Counted from the first letter of the stretch, positions 45,001 to 53,135 are shown. The stretch: 64,000 nucleotides of DNA from Leptasterias polaris (GCA_037783415.1 JAZGTN010000167.1:248001-312000), one strand, 5' to 3'. Translations and numbers: made by a program. Notes: a model not told the origin generated them from the sequence alone.

Positions 45001-48000
45001 TGAGGACTCTCGGCACCGATATCACAAATCTACTCCTCAGCTCGGTCACGACTGAGAACTTGATGTCCGACGTTGACCCAACGACCCTCACCACGGAGGT
45101 AAATATGACCGATGGGACACATGCGGGGCAGTCGGGTTGGGGTAGTGGTATCTTGCCTCTCCTTCCACCTCTAGAACCCCTGTTCAAATGAGTGCGTAGA
45201 TTTTCCCTAGAATAATTCTCTGGGTTTTTTCCTCTTATGTCTAAAACTGAAACGTCCTTCCTTGTCTTCTCTCCATGGGGTTCCTGGCTAGAGCGGATAA
45301 GAGCATCGGACTCAAGCTCTTGTGTTTCTGTTCAGCAGAGTGTGGGTTGGAGTCCCGGTTGTGACCCTTGTGTCCTTGAGCAAGACACTTAACAATTATT
45401 GCTTCGGATGGGACGTAAAGCCGTTGGTCCCGTGTGTTGTGTAATGCACGTAAAAGAACCCAGCGCACTTATCGAAAAGAGAAGGGGTCCGCCCCGGTGC
45501 TCCTTGTTTGATTGGCTGCATATTGCACCACAGCACCTTGTAAACCATTGCATGGTGCTATGTAAAGGAATAGGTCTCATCAGTGGCGGCGCTATGGGGG
45601 GGCAAGGGGGGGCAAATGCCCCCCCAGTTTGCCCCCCCAGTTTTTTCCCCGATGGCGGAAATTGAGTTTAATCCAAACCATTGCACCCAATTTGTTACAA
45701 TGTTGTTTGCGCTGTAAATAATAAACTCAATTTCATCCCTCATAATGAGCTGGCACCATCAAAAAAGCCCAATACACTTTCCATCACCGGCAATGTTAAT
45801 AAAATGTGGATTTATTTATCTGTACAAGCTTGGAAACTTGCTATAAATAGAAATGCATTGTCTGCCCAAAACCGCATGCAGCCATTGTACACGCAGTTTG
45901 CACAACACGTCAAATTCACACAGTGCAAAATCTTATTTCTGTAGTGGTTGTAGGCTTATAAATACAGTACACACGACATAAACTTGATGTTCACGTGGAT
46001 TGAGGGGTGCTGTATTATGCTTACTGCTAGTTGTTGCGCTTAAACACGTTGGTAAAACAGTTAGTTAAAATGGATATTAGAAAGTTTTGCAAGAAATCCA
46101 AACAACCTCCATCCCATGATGATAGGCACAGATCTGATTCTGAATCTAGCGATGAGAATCCTGAACCCAAACACAAACACCCCAGGATTGAAGTTAATAT
46201 TGACGTAAATGTCCCAGATACCCCCACTCAGTCAAGAATAACGCTGGTATAAGTCCGTCAAAGTGGTAAGTCAATGCTTTTCTGCAGTACAAAATTTCAT
46301 TATAGATTTTTGTTTGCCCCCCCTAAATTTAAGTTTGCCCCCCTCTTGCCCCCCCAGATTAACAGGTCTGGTGCCGCCGCTGGGTCTCATACTTCATAGC
46401 TCCACATACCTTGCAGGAAAATACTGACTGTTGAAGCGCCTTGAGCGTCACTGAGTGACGGATATGAGCGCTAAATAAGAAGCCACTATTATTATTATTA
46501 TTATTACTTGGATGCTATAAAATATCTGTAAAGTGTCTATTGAGGTTTGTGTTTCTTCAAACTGTACTTGCTGTATATTTCACTGCATACCAATCTGGTT
46601 AGGTCTCACAGGTCGACTCTTGCAGCAGCACAGCATATCTTGAAGTCCTCTTCGAAACTTCTTGTATTTGAAGATGTAAATGATGGGATTTATCATAGAG
46701 TTCATGTAATAGAGCAGTTCAGTCGTGGCAATTCCTTAGGTGCACAACCAGAATAAAAATATGCAAATAAATAAATAGATAAACAAATACAAACAGGAAT
46801 GGAATTAATGCTGATTGGGATTGGATTCTCACTGAAGTTGTTTTCTGTTTGTTTGTTTGTTTGTTTTTATTCTTGACTCAGAAAGAAGTTTTAAAATTTG
46901 GCTCGAAATATCCTGGACCAAATCAAATTGTTTAGGCAAAAAAATAGCCACATTAAACTTTCCTGCCAAACTGGCTCTTACCACAAAATTCCACAGGAGG
47001 CCGGAGGGCAGACTGCGCAATGAGAGACAACATTAATCGAGGGCCGGGTACCCAACGAGTTATGACCAGGATTTTAGGTTGTATCTCTCTACCAGGAAGT
47101 TGAAGTTCTATTTCTCGTTTTTGTTGCAGACACGTGCAAGTATACTCGTGAAGCTAACGGATGATCTAAGAGTGCCTCTTTCTAAACTACACAATGTGTT
47201 GAACGGCAAGGTAAGGTCCACTCACTCGATTCTTACTCGTTACTCGTTGTAACATCTTGCTGGCGAGTTGACCAGCCATATGTAGGGTGTCATGGCGGAG
47301 CGGTTTAGAGCATCAAATTCAAGTTCTGGTGGTTAAGTCATCAGAGTGTGGGTTCGAATCCCGGTCATGACACTTGTGTCCTTGAGCAAGATGCTTTTAC
47401 TATAATTGCTTCTCTTCACCCAGGGGTATAAATGGGTACCTGCAAGGGTAGAGGTTGATATTGTGTTTGAAAAAGCCTTTGGAGCGCCACGGCAGCTCGG
47501 GGCTGTATACTCTCTCCAGGGAGCTGAGAAAGATTAAAGGAATGTTATTGGCCCAATGACCAGGGCACTAATGTAAAGCGCGTTGATACCTTATTGTAAA
47601 ATGCGCTATATAAGAAATAATTGTATGACACAATTCAACTGCACAGGTTGTGGATGGAGGCATGGCTGTGCACCAAACTAACTAACCGTGTACATTCAGC
47701 ACATGATATCATATTGCAGGGGCCATAGTATACCCTTTATAAACACAGTGGATGACAGTGACTGGTCAGACAGTGGGAGGGTTGGGTGTGAACTGTGTAG
47801 ATGCATTCACATCGCAGAAAGCCTGGTTTCTCACTCAAACACCCTGATAGGAGGAACCAGGGCCCAGCCATGGCTCTGCTTACTGCACAATTCTGTGCTT
47901 ACATGTATTGCCCATAGAATCGTGCACTTACATGTATTGCCCATAGAATCGTGCACTTACATGTATTGCCCATAGAATCGTGCACTTACATGTATTGCCC

Positions 48001-51000
48001 ATAGAATCGTGCACTTACATGTATTGCCCATAGAATCGTGCACTTACATGTATTGCCCATAGAATCGTGCACTTACATGTATTGCCCATAGAATCGTGCA
48101 CTTACATGTATTGCCCATAGAATCGTGCACTTACATGTATTGCCCATAGAATCGTGCACTTACATGTATTGCCCATAGAATCGTGCACTTACATGTATTG
48201 CCCATAGAATCGTGCACTTACATGTATTGCCCATAGAATCGTGCACTTACATGTATTGCCCATAGAATCGTGCACTTACATGTATTGCCCATAGAATCGT
48301 GCACTTACATGTATTGCCCATAGAATCGTGCACTTACATGTATTGCCCATAGAATCGTGCACTTACATGTATTGCCCATAGAATCGTGCACTTACATGTA
48401 TTGCCCATAGAATCGTGCACTTACATGTATTGCCCATAGAATCGTGCACTTACATGTATTGCCCATAGAATCGTGCACTTACATGTATTGCCCATAGAAT
48501 CGTGCACTTACATGTATTGCCCATAGAATCGTGCACTTACATGTATTGCCCATAGAATCGTGCACTTACATGTATTGCCCATAGAATCGTGCACTTACAT
48601 GTATTGCCCATAGAATCGTGCACTTACATGTATTGCCCATAGAATCGTGCACTTACATGTATTGCCCATAGAATCGTGCACTTACATGTATTGCCCATAG
48701 AATCGTGCACTTACATGTATTGCCCATAGAATCGTGCACTTACATGTATTGCCCATAGAATCGTGCACTTACATGTATTGCCCATAGAATCGTGCACTTA
48801 CATGTATTGCCCATAGAATCGTGCACTTACATGTATTGCCCATAGAATCGTGCACTTACATGTATTGCCCATAGAATCGTGCACTTACATGTATTGCCCA
48901 TAGAATCGTGCACTTACATGTATTGCCCATAGAATCGTGCACTTACATGTATTGCCCATAGAATCGTGCACTTACATGTATTGCCCATAGAATCGTGCAC
49001 TTACATGTATTGCCCATAGAATCGTGCACTTACATGTATTGCCCATAGAATCGTGCACTTACATGTATTGCCCATAGAATCGTGCACTTACATGTATTGC
49101 CCATAGAATCGTGCACTTACATGTATTGCCCATAGAATCGTGCACTTACATGTATTGCCCATAGAATCGTGCACTTACATGTATTGCCCATAGAATCGTG
49201 CACTTACATGTATTGCCCATAGAATCGTGCACTTACATGTATTGCCCATAGAATCGTGCACTTACATGTATTGCCCATAGAATCGTGCACTTACTTGTAT
49301 TGCCCATAGAATCGTGCACTTACATGTATTGCCCATAGAATCGTGCACTTACTTTGGCTCCGCAAGCATAGAATTCTTGTGGTAAGTGGAGCCATGAAAT
49401 TGGGCCCAGGTCGGACACAGGGGTGGCACATTTACCACAAAAATATCTGTAGGAAAGACAGAGGCTGGCTACAATTCCACGGACGGCCACTCAAGGTGAG
49501 GGCTACACATAACTGATTTGGGCTATCAACCCAAATCAATTGACACCAGGGGCACGTTGCCTCCTACTCCTGGGGCTGAAACAGGGTTACCCCCTTCACA
49601 GGCCTTGAGGATGTAGGCATGGGTATCATCCACTAGGAGCCTGTCTGGTAGAGCAGAATGCACTACCTTCCCAACTTTTTCGAAGCAATTATGGTTAAGT
49701 GCCTTGCTCAAGGGCACAAGTGTCATGACCGGGTATCGAACCCACACTCTGCTGCTGAATAATATTCTATTATTGTTGTTTTTTGTGAAGGACCTCAGTG
49801 AATTCTTCTCTAATTTGGAGAAGTCCTGTGACTCTAACATATGTGACATCATGCTCAAGAAACTGGACAAGAAGAAAGAAAGGTAAAGAGTGTTTTCAAA
49901 TATTATTTGAAGTTAACCCTTTCCTTACCATAGGCGACTTTAGTCGACTGCACTAATGACAGTGACTGGTCAGACCATTGCTTACCATTGGCGACTTAAG
50001 TCGACCAAGCTTACACACACAAAGACACTCAAGCCTGAGCACACAGGCCATTTGTAATAAAGCTGCAGTTTTGTCCATGTTCGCCCTCCATACCCAAGCT
50101 TACCATCATTGGAAAGGGAAAGACTGAATCTTTCCAATAAAGTTGCAATTTTGCAATCTCTTCAAATCGGAGTTGAAAGATCCGAAATGCCAAACACCTA
50201 CGGAGCGCTATATGGTTGTGTACAAAAAAGTGTTTGAGATTACAGATCACACCGAGGTAAGAAAGACAAAGAACTTTGACATTTATTGACCAATCTCAAT
50301 GATTTTTTGATTATATGAAATGGGAATTCATTAAGTGAGAACTTTGTTAGTACTTATTTTGCTGTAAAACAATATCTTCAAGGAGATAATGAAGTTTGTA
50401 AAAATTGCCTGTGGCGCTCACAAGCTTTCTGTTGTGTAAGAATGTGTGTTTCACGCTTGAGTGGTCAAATAATGTGGTCACCAGCTGTTGTTTATGTCCA
50501 AACAATTTGGTAACGAAAGGGTTAAACAAGAGGTAGAACAATCACATGCAACCACAGTCTGTCCATGGTCTGTCATTTTGGAAGTCTAATTTTATGTAAG
50601 TATATTTTGAGGGTCTCTCTATGGGGTGTCATGGCCGAGCGGTCTAGCGGTGTGGACTCAAATTCTGTAATTTACAGAACATTGGTTCAAATTCTGGTCT
50701 GGTCAGTGGCGACTGATGCTTAGTGTGTTGCGAAGGACGTCCTGTACTTCAATAAACGGGTACCTGCGAGGGTAGAGGCTGATATTGTGTTTGAAAAAGC
50801 CTTCAGAGCGCCATCACGGCAGCCCGGGCTGTATACTCCCCAGGGAGCTGAGAAAGATTAAAGGAATGTTATAGGCCCAATGACCAGGACACTAATGTAA
50901 AGTGCATTGAGACGTTATTGTGAAATGCCCTATATAAGAACTGGTTATTGGGGGTTTCGGCTATTCGCCAAAACCACCTTTGTTTTCGTCAAGATTTTGT

Positions 51001-52586
51001 TTTCTTTTTTTCTTATACTTCTTTCGGAATTGCACATCGTCTGCATGAACCATAATAAGTTATAATCTTTGTACAATCTTGTATTGTAACGAACGGCACA
51101 TCATGTAACTTTTTATTTTTAATTATTTTTAAAATGTGACCTTCATTCTTTACAATAATGAAGCCGAAACCCCAGTGTTTGTTCGTAACACCTAATGTCT
51201 AGTTATTATTATTATTATTCAATGTGGCTATCTAGCCGTAGCTGTAGCTACCAATTTGGACAGGGCCTCGTAGAATCATCAATGGCTTTCCAGTCATTGT
51301 GGTTTTCTATTTAAGAAATCAGAATGAAAGCTACTTTGTGCATTTGTGTTTTTTTAGGCAGCTGGTTTTCAATCACCGTCAAGCCCTACGGGAGCAACTA
51401 CAGAATGAGACAGACCCAGCTATGGCTCTGCACCTAGCCGTAGTACTTGCCTTCCAGAACAACACGCAGTGTATGCTGCATGCACCGGGAAAGTAAGTAG
51501 TTGCAACATAGGTAGGCCCAGGCTAGTGCTTAGCACATTGAATCTTGCTCAGCAGAAATAGGTTTGATCACTGATAAATGCTGTTCCTAGATCATTGTGG
51601 CATGTCGTGGCTGAGAGATTGAGAGCAGCGGACTCACACCCTGGTGTTTCTGATCTGTAGAGTGTGGGTTCGAGTCCCGGTCGTGGCACTTTTGTTCTTG
51701 AGCAAACCATAATTGCTTCACACACATTTTCACCATTAAAGCAGCGACTTTGTGAGCAATAATTATTTAATTATTTGAAGACGGTTACTTTTGTATCACC
51801 GTGGGCTTGAACAAATTATATAACGTTGCAGTTTTACCTTGAGAATAATTATTTTACAAACTTTTTGTGAATCCACGAAGAGCTTCGGACGTAATGCACA
51901 CAAAGAGAGTAGTTCCGGTCGGCTGTCCCAAGATGCATCGGTGTGAATGCTGGGGACAGTTGGCGTTCGATTAGCTCATGCCAGGGGCTCACCCGGATGA
52001 GCACACCGGGGGGAAGCTAATCAAACGCACCCTATATAACACACAGGGACATTGACTCCCAAAATGGCACAACCAAGGTTATTGTCATGATGATGACGTC
52101 AGATGAATTCGGTCAGATGAATTCGGTCACAGTGCGGCCATCTTGATTTTCTCCCATTCAAATCAATGTAACCAAACCAAGGCTGGAAGGAGAAACAACC
52201 TGGTTCCTTTTTGTTCGATGAATATTAGCATTAGTTATCGTTATTGGATACAAGGAGCATGACCAAGATGGCAGCAGCATGATAATGGTCCATACTTACC
52301 CTGGATGTGGTTTTTCTCCTCCAGACTCATCCCCCAGCTCATCGGATTCCTTGCAGAGCATCTCGCTGTCGACCACCGCAAACTCCTCCTGAGGTACCAG
52401 GGCCTCGTCCAGAAGCGTCTCGGCCTCTCCAGGGAGAGAGAAGAGCATTCTGGGAAACCGTTGCATGATGGGAATAAGGAGACAGAGGAGCTAGCTGAGG
52501 TGGCAACCCAGCTGGACCTACTCATGCCGGACATCAAGGACATTGCTCTGTCCAAGAAAACTGCAACTGTTGTAGTTGAGTCATAA
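24030..52586 (+). CDS. UFL1: UFL1, E3 UFM1-protein ligase 1, complete
   Basis: Nineteen exons: 24030-24109, 25714-25859, 26756-26784, 27838-27935, 28567-28681, 29370-29500, 31166-31224, 32165-32311, 32709-32884, 33280-33456, 40049-40166, 41122-41229, 41420-41546, 42561-42727, 44965-45098, 47130-47210, 49791-49882, 51358-51492, 52325-52586 (TAA). They total 2382 nt, 793 residues (human 794). The start [20 protein letters not shown] matches the family N-terminus. Other strong matches are [52 protein letters not shown] and [12 protein letters not shown]1 is the scaffold-type ligase of UFMylation: it recruits the E2 UFC1 and pairs with DDRGK1 through partial winged-helix segments at the N-terminus, at the ER and on 60S ribosomes; no catalytic cysteine is expected. 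Residues about 405-455 (exons 11-12) are a basic, low-complexity linker with a [11 protein letters not shown] run. Every junction keeps frame. Exon 3 is only 29 nt, and intron 10 (6.6 kb) houses a retrocopy. Confidence 0.96.
24264..24292. repeat. 29-nt perfect hairpin in UFL1 intron 1
   Basis: GTAAACAGCATAG, loop AGT, CTATGCTGTTTAC. Further copies of CTGTTTACT follow at 24297-24315. A second short palindrome, TTGTACACGTACGTGTACAA, lies at about 24735. Confidence 0.8.
24930..25115. mobile_element. Foldback element, CCTCGGGAAGATAGG arms
   Basis: The outer arms ATTGACTGCTT...CGTGGCAT..AAAACTAGTCACTC pair with GAGTGACTAGTTTTATGCCA...GAAGCAGTCAATAT. The inner GAGCAGCCTATCTTCCCGAG pairs with CGGGAAGATAGGCTGCTC. 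Related hairpins (GAGGCGAAGCC core) are at 27178-27315, 28800-28870 and 31937-32057. Confidence 0.8.
25938..26271. mobile_element. MITE with GGCCAAGTTCGTGC termini, copy 2 (UFL1 intron 2)
   Basis: It aligns along its length with 20850-21161 (GGAACCAGCCTACGGGGC, ATCGCTGGTTATCAATAG, GTGCAGAGTGGACCAGTT). The right end TGAACTTGACC is decayed. It begins 79 bp after exon 2. Confidence 0.85.
26275..26755. other. UFL1 intron 2, no feature recognised
   Basis: AT-rich intronic DNA with a polypyrimidine-rich 3' end leading to the acceptor before microexon 3. No repeat copies were found elsewhere in the window. Confidence 0.4.
26756..26784 (+). other. UFL1: UFL1 exon 3, 29-nt microexon
   Basis: After acceptor ACACAG the exon supplies RLNLVDLQQ, equivalent to human RVNIVDLQQ, and ends at GCAG before GTATGG. 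It is phased 1 to 0 between exon 2 (ending CATGGAG) and exon 4 (starting ATACTCTGC). It is far too short for ORF-based prediction and is supported only by homology and phase. Confidence 0.9.
26888..27115 (+). repeat. Diverged tandem duplication of about 125 bp
   Basis: ACAGTACACAGTCAACCCT, TTTACTGTCTGAC and GATAGAT..AATT/CTATGCCAGCCTGC occur twice in order. Confidence 0.65.
27178..27315. repeat. Diverged foldback element, GAGGTGATCC core
   Basis: It carries ACTCCCGAGGTGATCCGAGG, TTTCCTGAGGCGAAGCC and GGCATCACCGAGT. It begins AATATTGACTTCTTTGAGG, like the left edge of 24930. The arms are eroded. Confidence 0.55.
27380..27740. repeat. Dispersed repeat with (AAT)n head; second copy at 44240-44600
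   Basis: AAAATTTATATTGCGCCCCT, ACATACAAAATGATCAAAGG, GACTGGTCACCAGGCCAG and CTGGCATCGGTAATGTTTTG are shared with 44240-44600. The microsatellite at one end and the GCGCC word suggest a LINE 3' end read on the - strand. Confidence 0.7.
28010..28160 (+). repeat. 21-bp tandem repeat, about 7 copies
   Basis: The unit is CACTTTTTACTGGTAAATGCG and the copies are identical. It starts 75 bp after UFL1 exon 4. Confidence 0.95.
28265..28525 (-). mobile_element. tRNA-derived SINE, third family, copy 1
   Basis: The tail-to-head order is TTATTAACTTTGGTTGTAAAGCC, GGGAAAAACCCACGCAATCAG, ACTGAAAACCCAATCCACAT, CGGGATTCCAACTGGGGTCC. The last part is a reversed B box. Copies are at 29505-29785 (-) and 45125-45282 (+). 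Confidence 0.75.
29505..29785 (-). mobile_element. tRNA-derived SINE, third family, copy 2
   Basis: It begins 5 bp after the UFL1 exon 6 donor. On the - strand the head reads GTTGGTGTAGTGGTATC...GGGACCCCGGTTCGAATCCC, clear A and B boxes. Its body matches 28265-28525. Confidence 0.8.
30154..30258. repeat. Double hairpin: two inverted copies of a GCCCTGCCTCAA stem
   Basis: Hairpin 1 has the stem GCCCTGCCTCAA / TTGAGGCAGGGC with the loop CCGCGTAGTCATCACG. Hairpin 2 has the same stem with a loop that is nearly the reverse complement of the first (CATGATGACTACGCAG). The second hairpin is therefore an inverted copy of the first. Confidence 0.85.
30541..30889 (+). mobile_element. tRNA-derived SINE (GGTGTCATGGCCGAG family), near full length
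   Basis: The head GGTGTCATGGCCGAGTGGTT and B box GGGTTCGAATCCCGGTC are followed by the body GTATAAATGGGTACCTGCAA, TGAAAAAGCCTTCGGAGCGC, CCAGGGAGCTGAGAAAG and the tail GCGCTATATAAGAACTAG plus ATT units. Copies are at 40182-40514, 47286-47627 and 50625-51220. Confidence 0.88.
31251..31533 (+). mobile_element. SINE, GTGTCGTGGC family, 26 bp after UFL1 exon 7
   Basis: GTGTCGTGGCTGAGTGGTCA, GGGTTCGAGTCCTGGTC and AATGCACGTAAAAGAACCC are present. The tail is truncated. Confidence 0.8.
31937..32057. repeat. Foldback element, GGGAATAAAAGAG arms
   Basis: GGGAATAAAAGAGTAGTGAC pairs with GTCGCCACTCTTTTATTCCC, and TTCTTAAACGGCCGTTTAAA with CGGCCGTTTAAGAACTCG. It ends 107 bp before UFL1 exon 8. Confidence 0.8.
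33466..33824 (+). repeat. Uninterrupted copy of the AAAGGGTCTGTATACG repeat
   Basis: It starts 9 bp after the UFL1 exon 10 donor and runs to ATACTTTGCCTT. It lacks the LINE insert of the 21478 copy. Its ends AAAGG/CCTT are shared with a wider family at 40514-40897, 56360-56625 (reversed) and 62650-63012. Confidence 0.8.
33830..34100. repeat. Diverged MITE relative plus a repeat shared with 16675-16740
   Basis: GTCATTGACC...GTACGCGCTGCGCACGACT and GCGGTCTATTAG resemble the 17232 MITE. GCTACCATGGGCAGCGCGCCG repeats 16680-16700. Confidence 0.5.
34160..35143 (+). mobile_element. CR1/L2-type LINE reverse transcriptase fragment, 3'-truncated
   Basis: Two overlapping frames (34294-34692 and 34661-35143) joined by a shift at an A-run near 34648 carry non-LTR RT motifs: [43 protein letters not shown] (first catalytic Asp region) and [13 protein letters not shown]. 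The upstream part ([20 protein letters not shown], then [13 protein letters not shown]) is also typical of CR1/L2. The reading stops after [12 protein letters not shown], just before the expected YADD box, so the element cannot be active. It directly abuts the 3' end of the SARDH retrocopy at about 35144-35161. Confidence 0.85.
36341..37117. mobile_element. Probable solo LTR (TG...CA) inserted in the SARDH pseudogene
   Basis: The SARDH reading ([11 protein letters not shown]) is cut between 36340 and 37118. The insert starts TGTTACGAAG and ends GCATGTAACA, giving TG/CA ends with a 6-bp inverted terminus TGTTAC/GTAACA. GTAG flanks it on both sides (36337-36340 and 37118-37121), and removing the insert plus one GTAG restores the reading. 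Size (777 bp), ends and 4-bp duplication fit a solo LTR of a Ty3/gypsy-type element. It contains two direct copies of an ACATTCTACAGCTATTAG motif near 36961-37005. No internal coding region is seen. A 6-bp AGTAGT duplication with GTTAC/GTAAC ends is an equally consistent parse. Confidence 0.65.
37149..37294 (-). repeat. 28-30 bp minisatellite, five copies, within SARDH-derived sequence
   Basis: The core GGGAACGACCAGGCTGGTTT (shown on the - strand) occurs five times (37155-37176, 37185-37206, 37213-37234, 37241-37262, 37269-37290). The single-copy ancestor is the conserved SARDH stretch GWERPGWF; human SARDH has it once. The two 37140-side units are 30 bp and the others 28 bp, so frames rotate through WERPGWF, GNDQAG and GTTRLV. 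Confidence 0.9.
38760..39360. other. UFL1 intron 10, DNA upstream of the SARDH retrocopy
   Basis: The first ~70 bp beyond the retrocopy ATG could be its 5' UTR. The rest shows no recognised feature until SINE fragments on the - strand at 39365-39430 and 39560-39730 (ATGCATTATACAACATACGG, GACCGGGACTCGAACCCAC). Confidence 0.4.
40182..40514 (+). mobile_element. SINE, GGTGTCATGGCCGAG family, 15 bp after UFL1 exon 11
   Basis: GGTGTCATGGCCGAGTGGTT and GAGGGTAGAGGTTGATATTA are followed by the tail ATATAAGAACTAGCTATTATT. The B box is altered (GGGTTCGCGTCCTGGTC). Confidence 0.85.
40514..40897 (+). repeat. Dispersed repeat, AAAGG...CCTTT family
   Basis: TTACCTTTGGTAATTACTCC, TGAAGCCTTTCTCATGCATC and AATTTTCACAGGTTTGTTAT occur in the family order, ending GTACCCTGCCTTTAT. 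Members also lie at 32390-32540, 33007-33165, 56360-56625 and 62650-63012. Confidence 0.65.
41597..42156 (-). mobile_element. SINE (GTGTCGTGGC family) with a nested MITE
   Basis: On the - strand the tail-to-head order is complete: TATTAGAAGCCACC..., GAGCGTCACTGAGTGACGG, and the head with GGGTTCGAGTCCCGGTTGTG. The head is cut at 41985 by the MITE at 41986-42129 and resumes GTGCTCATATTGGCTCGGCC. Confidence 0.85.
41986..42129. mobile_element. MITE, GATTTCACAAAG termini, inserted in a SINE
   Basis: GATTTCACAAAG and CTTTGTGAAATC are inverted ends, with extra GACCCCA on the right. GTGCTC flanks both sides (41980-41985, 42130-42135) as a target duplication. The interior has TCTTAAG/CTTAAGA words. 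Confidence 0.85.
43120..43309. mobile_element. MITE, CCCAATTTCATAAAGC subfamily, 190 bp
   Basis: CCCAATTTCATAAAGCTG and AGCTTTATGAAATTGGGCCC are inverted ends. It shares GGCTGGTAACCTGTTTCTGC with 54790-54830. Confidence 0.8.
43462..43722 (+). mobile_element. SINE, GTGTCGTGGC family, 3' truncated
   Basis: GTGTCATGGCCGAGCGGTTA, GGGTTCGAGTCGTGGTCGTG and CTTCGGATGGGACGTAAAGC are present; the sequence departs from the family after GTGTGTCTGGCTG. Confidence 0.8.
44240..44600. repeat. Dispersed repeat, second copy of 27380-27740
   Basis: CCTTTACATACAAATGATCA, AGACTGGTCACTAGGCCAG and TCTGGCATCGGTAATGTTTT match 27420-27640. It continues with TTTGAAAAAGGCAAATTTCC..GATAGAGCATTCCGCAGC, reminiscent of the reversed WN.LP tail of LINEs. 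Confidence 0.65.
45125..45282 (+). mobile_element. tRNA-derived SINE, third family, copy 3
   Basis: GTCGGGTTGGGGTAGTGGTA and CCTCTAGAACCCCTGTTC form the head; TCTCTGGGTTTTTTCC and CTGAAACGTCCTTCCTTGTC are in the body. It starts 27 bp after UFL1 exon 15 and abuts the next SINE. Confidence 0.75.
45285..46498 (+). mobile_element. SINE (GTGTCGTGGC family) split by a hAT remnant
   Basis: The SINE body runs 45285-45580 (GGGTTGGAGTCCCGGTTGTG...TAGGTCTCAT). It resumes at 46383 (GGTCTCATACTTCATAGCTC...GAGCGCTAAATAAGAAGCC) with an ATT tail. The 5' end of the head is missing. Confidence 0.85.
45573..46390 (+). mobile_element. Internally deleted hAT transposon with 8-bp TSD, keeping an N-terminal coding piece
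   Basis: GGTCTCAT (45573-45580 and 46383-46390) flanks an 802-bp element with ends CAGTGGCGGCGC and GTGCCGCCGCTG. G/C-rich subterminal runs (GGGGGGGCAAGGGGGGGC and GCCCCCCC) lie inside both ends. At 46070-46252 there is a reading [16 protein letters not shown]..., acidic and Ser-rich, like the N-terminus of hAT (Tip100/ZMYM-like) transposases, followed by a GT donor-like site. No zinc finger or catalytic domain remains, so it is non-autonomous. Confidence 0.88.
47286..47627 (+). mobile_element. SINE, GGTGTCATGGC family
   Basis: GGTGTCATGGCGGAGCGGTT, GGGTTCGAATCCCGGTCATG and TATAAATGGGTACCTGCAAG are present, ending GCGCTATATAAGAAATAATT. It lies 75 bp after UFL1 exon 16. Confidence 0.88.
47860..49407. 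mobile_element. GGGCCC-family MITE expanded by an internal satellite
   Basis: The left end GGGCCCAGCCATGGCTCTGC and right end GGAGCCATGAAATTGGGCCC match the 253-bp elements at 9570 and 13994. The interior is replaced by the 29-bp array at about 47897-49350. Confidence 0.88.
47897..49350 (+). repeat. 29-bp satellite, about 50 near-identical copies
   Basis: The unit is TGCACTTACATGTATTGCC + CATAGAATCG. Copies look identical except for one ACTTGTATTG variant near 49290 and degenerate edges. It lies in UFL1 intron 16. Its unit resembles the TTCTGCGCTTAC/AGCGTAGAATGCC words of the parental MITE. Confidence 0.97.
49913..50525. mobile_element. Inverted-repeat DNA element, TTAACCCTTTC family, copy 2
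   Basis: TTAACCCTTTCCTTACCA and TGGTAACGAAAGGGTTAA are inverted ends, 613 bp apart. Its body is the reverse complement of 3000-3569 (without the SINE). Confidence 0.82.
50625..51220 (+). mobile_element. SINE (GGTGTCATGGC family) with a MITE in its tail
   Basis: The body AACGGGTACCTGCGAGGGTA...GAGCTGAGAAAGATTAAAGG runs to AAGAACTGGTTATTG. An insert at 50951-51173 with ends GGGGTTTCGGCT/AGCCGAAACCCC follows, and the tail resumes AGTTATTATTATT. Confidence 0.8.
51602..52032 (+). repeat. SINE head joined to part of a GGGTGCGTTCGATTAGC element
   Basis: 51602-51720 is a GTGTCGTGGC SINE head (GGGTTCGAGTCCCGGTCGTG). From 51722, ACACATTTTCACCATTAAAG...GTTCCGGTCGGCTGTCCCAAG...AATCAAACGCACCC matches 13505-13787. 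Confidence 0.75.
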
Positions 52587-52710
52587 TCGTAGTGATTGAA
52601 CTTTTGGGGTAATAATAATTTGCAGCTGTGTTCTTTGGGTTTGTCCACCGACTGAAACCAAGCTGAATCTCTTTGCCTGTTGTTGCATGTTTCGTATCAT
52701 CCTTGGATCT

Positions 52711-52914
52711 GGGCTTTATTTTATGGCTCTGATTTTACAGCCGAATTGTGCGCTTGCGATCATAATTCTGTGCAATAGCGCCGAATTTCTGCGCTAGCTG
52801 TGTAACGAAGAATGCCTAGTAACGTGGACTCAGACACGTGCACAAGCAAAAATTCCCTGCTTCCGTAAGCGCCGATTCTTTGCTTACGGTAAGCAGAGCC
52901 ATGAAATTGGGCCC
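52711..52914. mobile_element. GGGCCC-family MITE, near the UFL1 3' end
   Basis: TTTATGGCTCTGATTTTACA and AAGCAGAGCCATGAAATTGGG are the ends. It lies 125 bp after the UFL1 stop and may be inside the 3' UTR. Confidence 0.75.
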
Positions 52915-53129
52915 CTGGTCTGCTTCAAAAGACAGGGGTGAAAGTCATTGCTGACTACAAACATCTCTGAAACTGGGATAAAAATTTGAGGAGGTTTGTT
53001 GAAATGATGGCATTTCCACCTTTTGGTGAACCCTTGAGCTTCTGGGAACAGTATCCTCAGCACTAAAGAAGTAAATCGAAGAGTAAAATCTCTTCATATT
53101 TGAAGAAAATATTACAGGATTTAGGGTTG

Positions 53130-53135
53130 AATAAA
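53130..53135 (+). terminator. Candidate UFL1 polyadenylation signal
   Basis: This is a clear AATAAA found downstream of the UFL1 stop, about 545 bp away. No transcript evidence is available. Confidence 0.3.

Noticed and set aside
47897..49350. Regular direct repeats resembling a CRISPR array
   Set aside because: The 29-bp units are contiguous with no unique spacers, the genome is eukaryotic, and the array lies inside a MITE in an intron.
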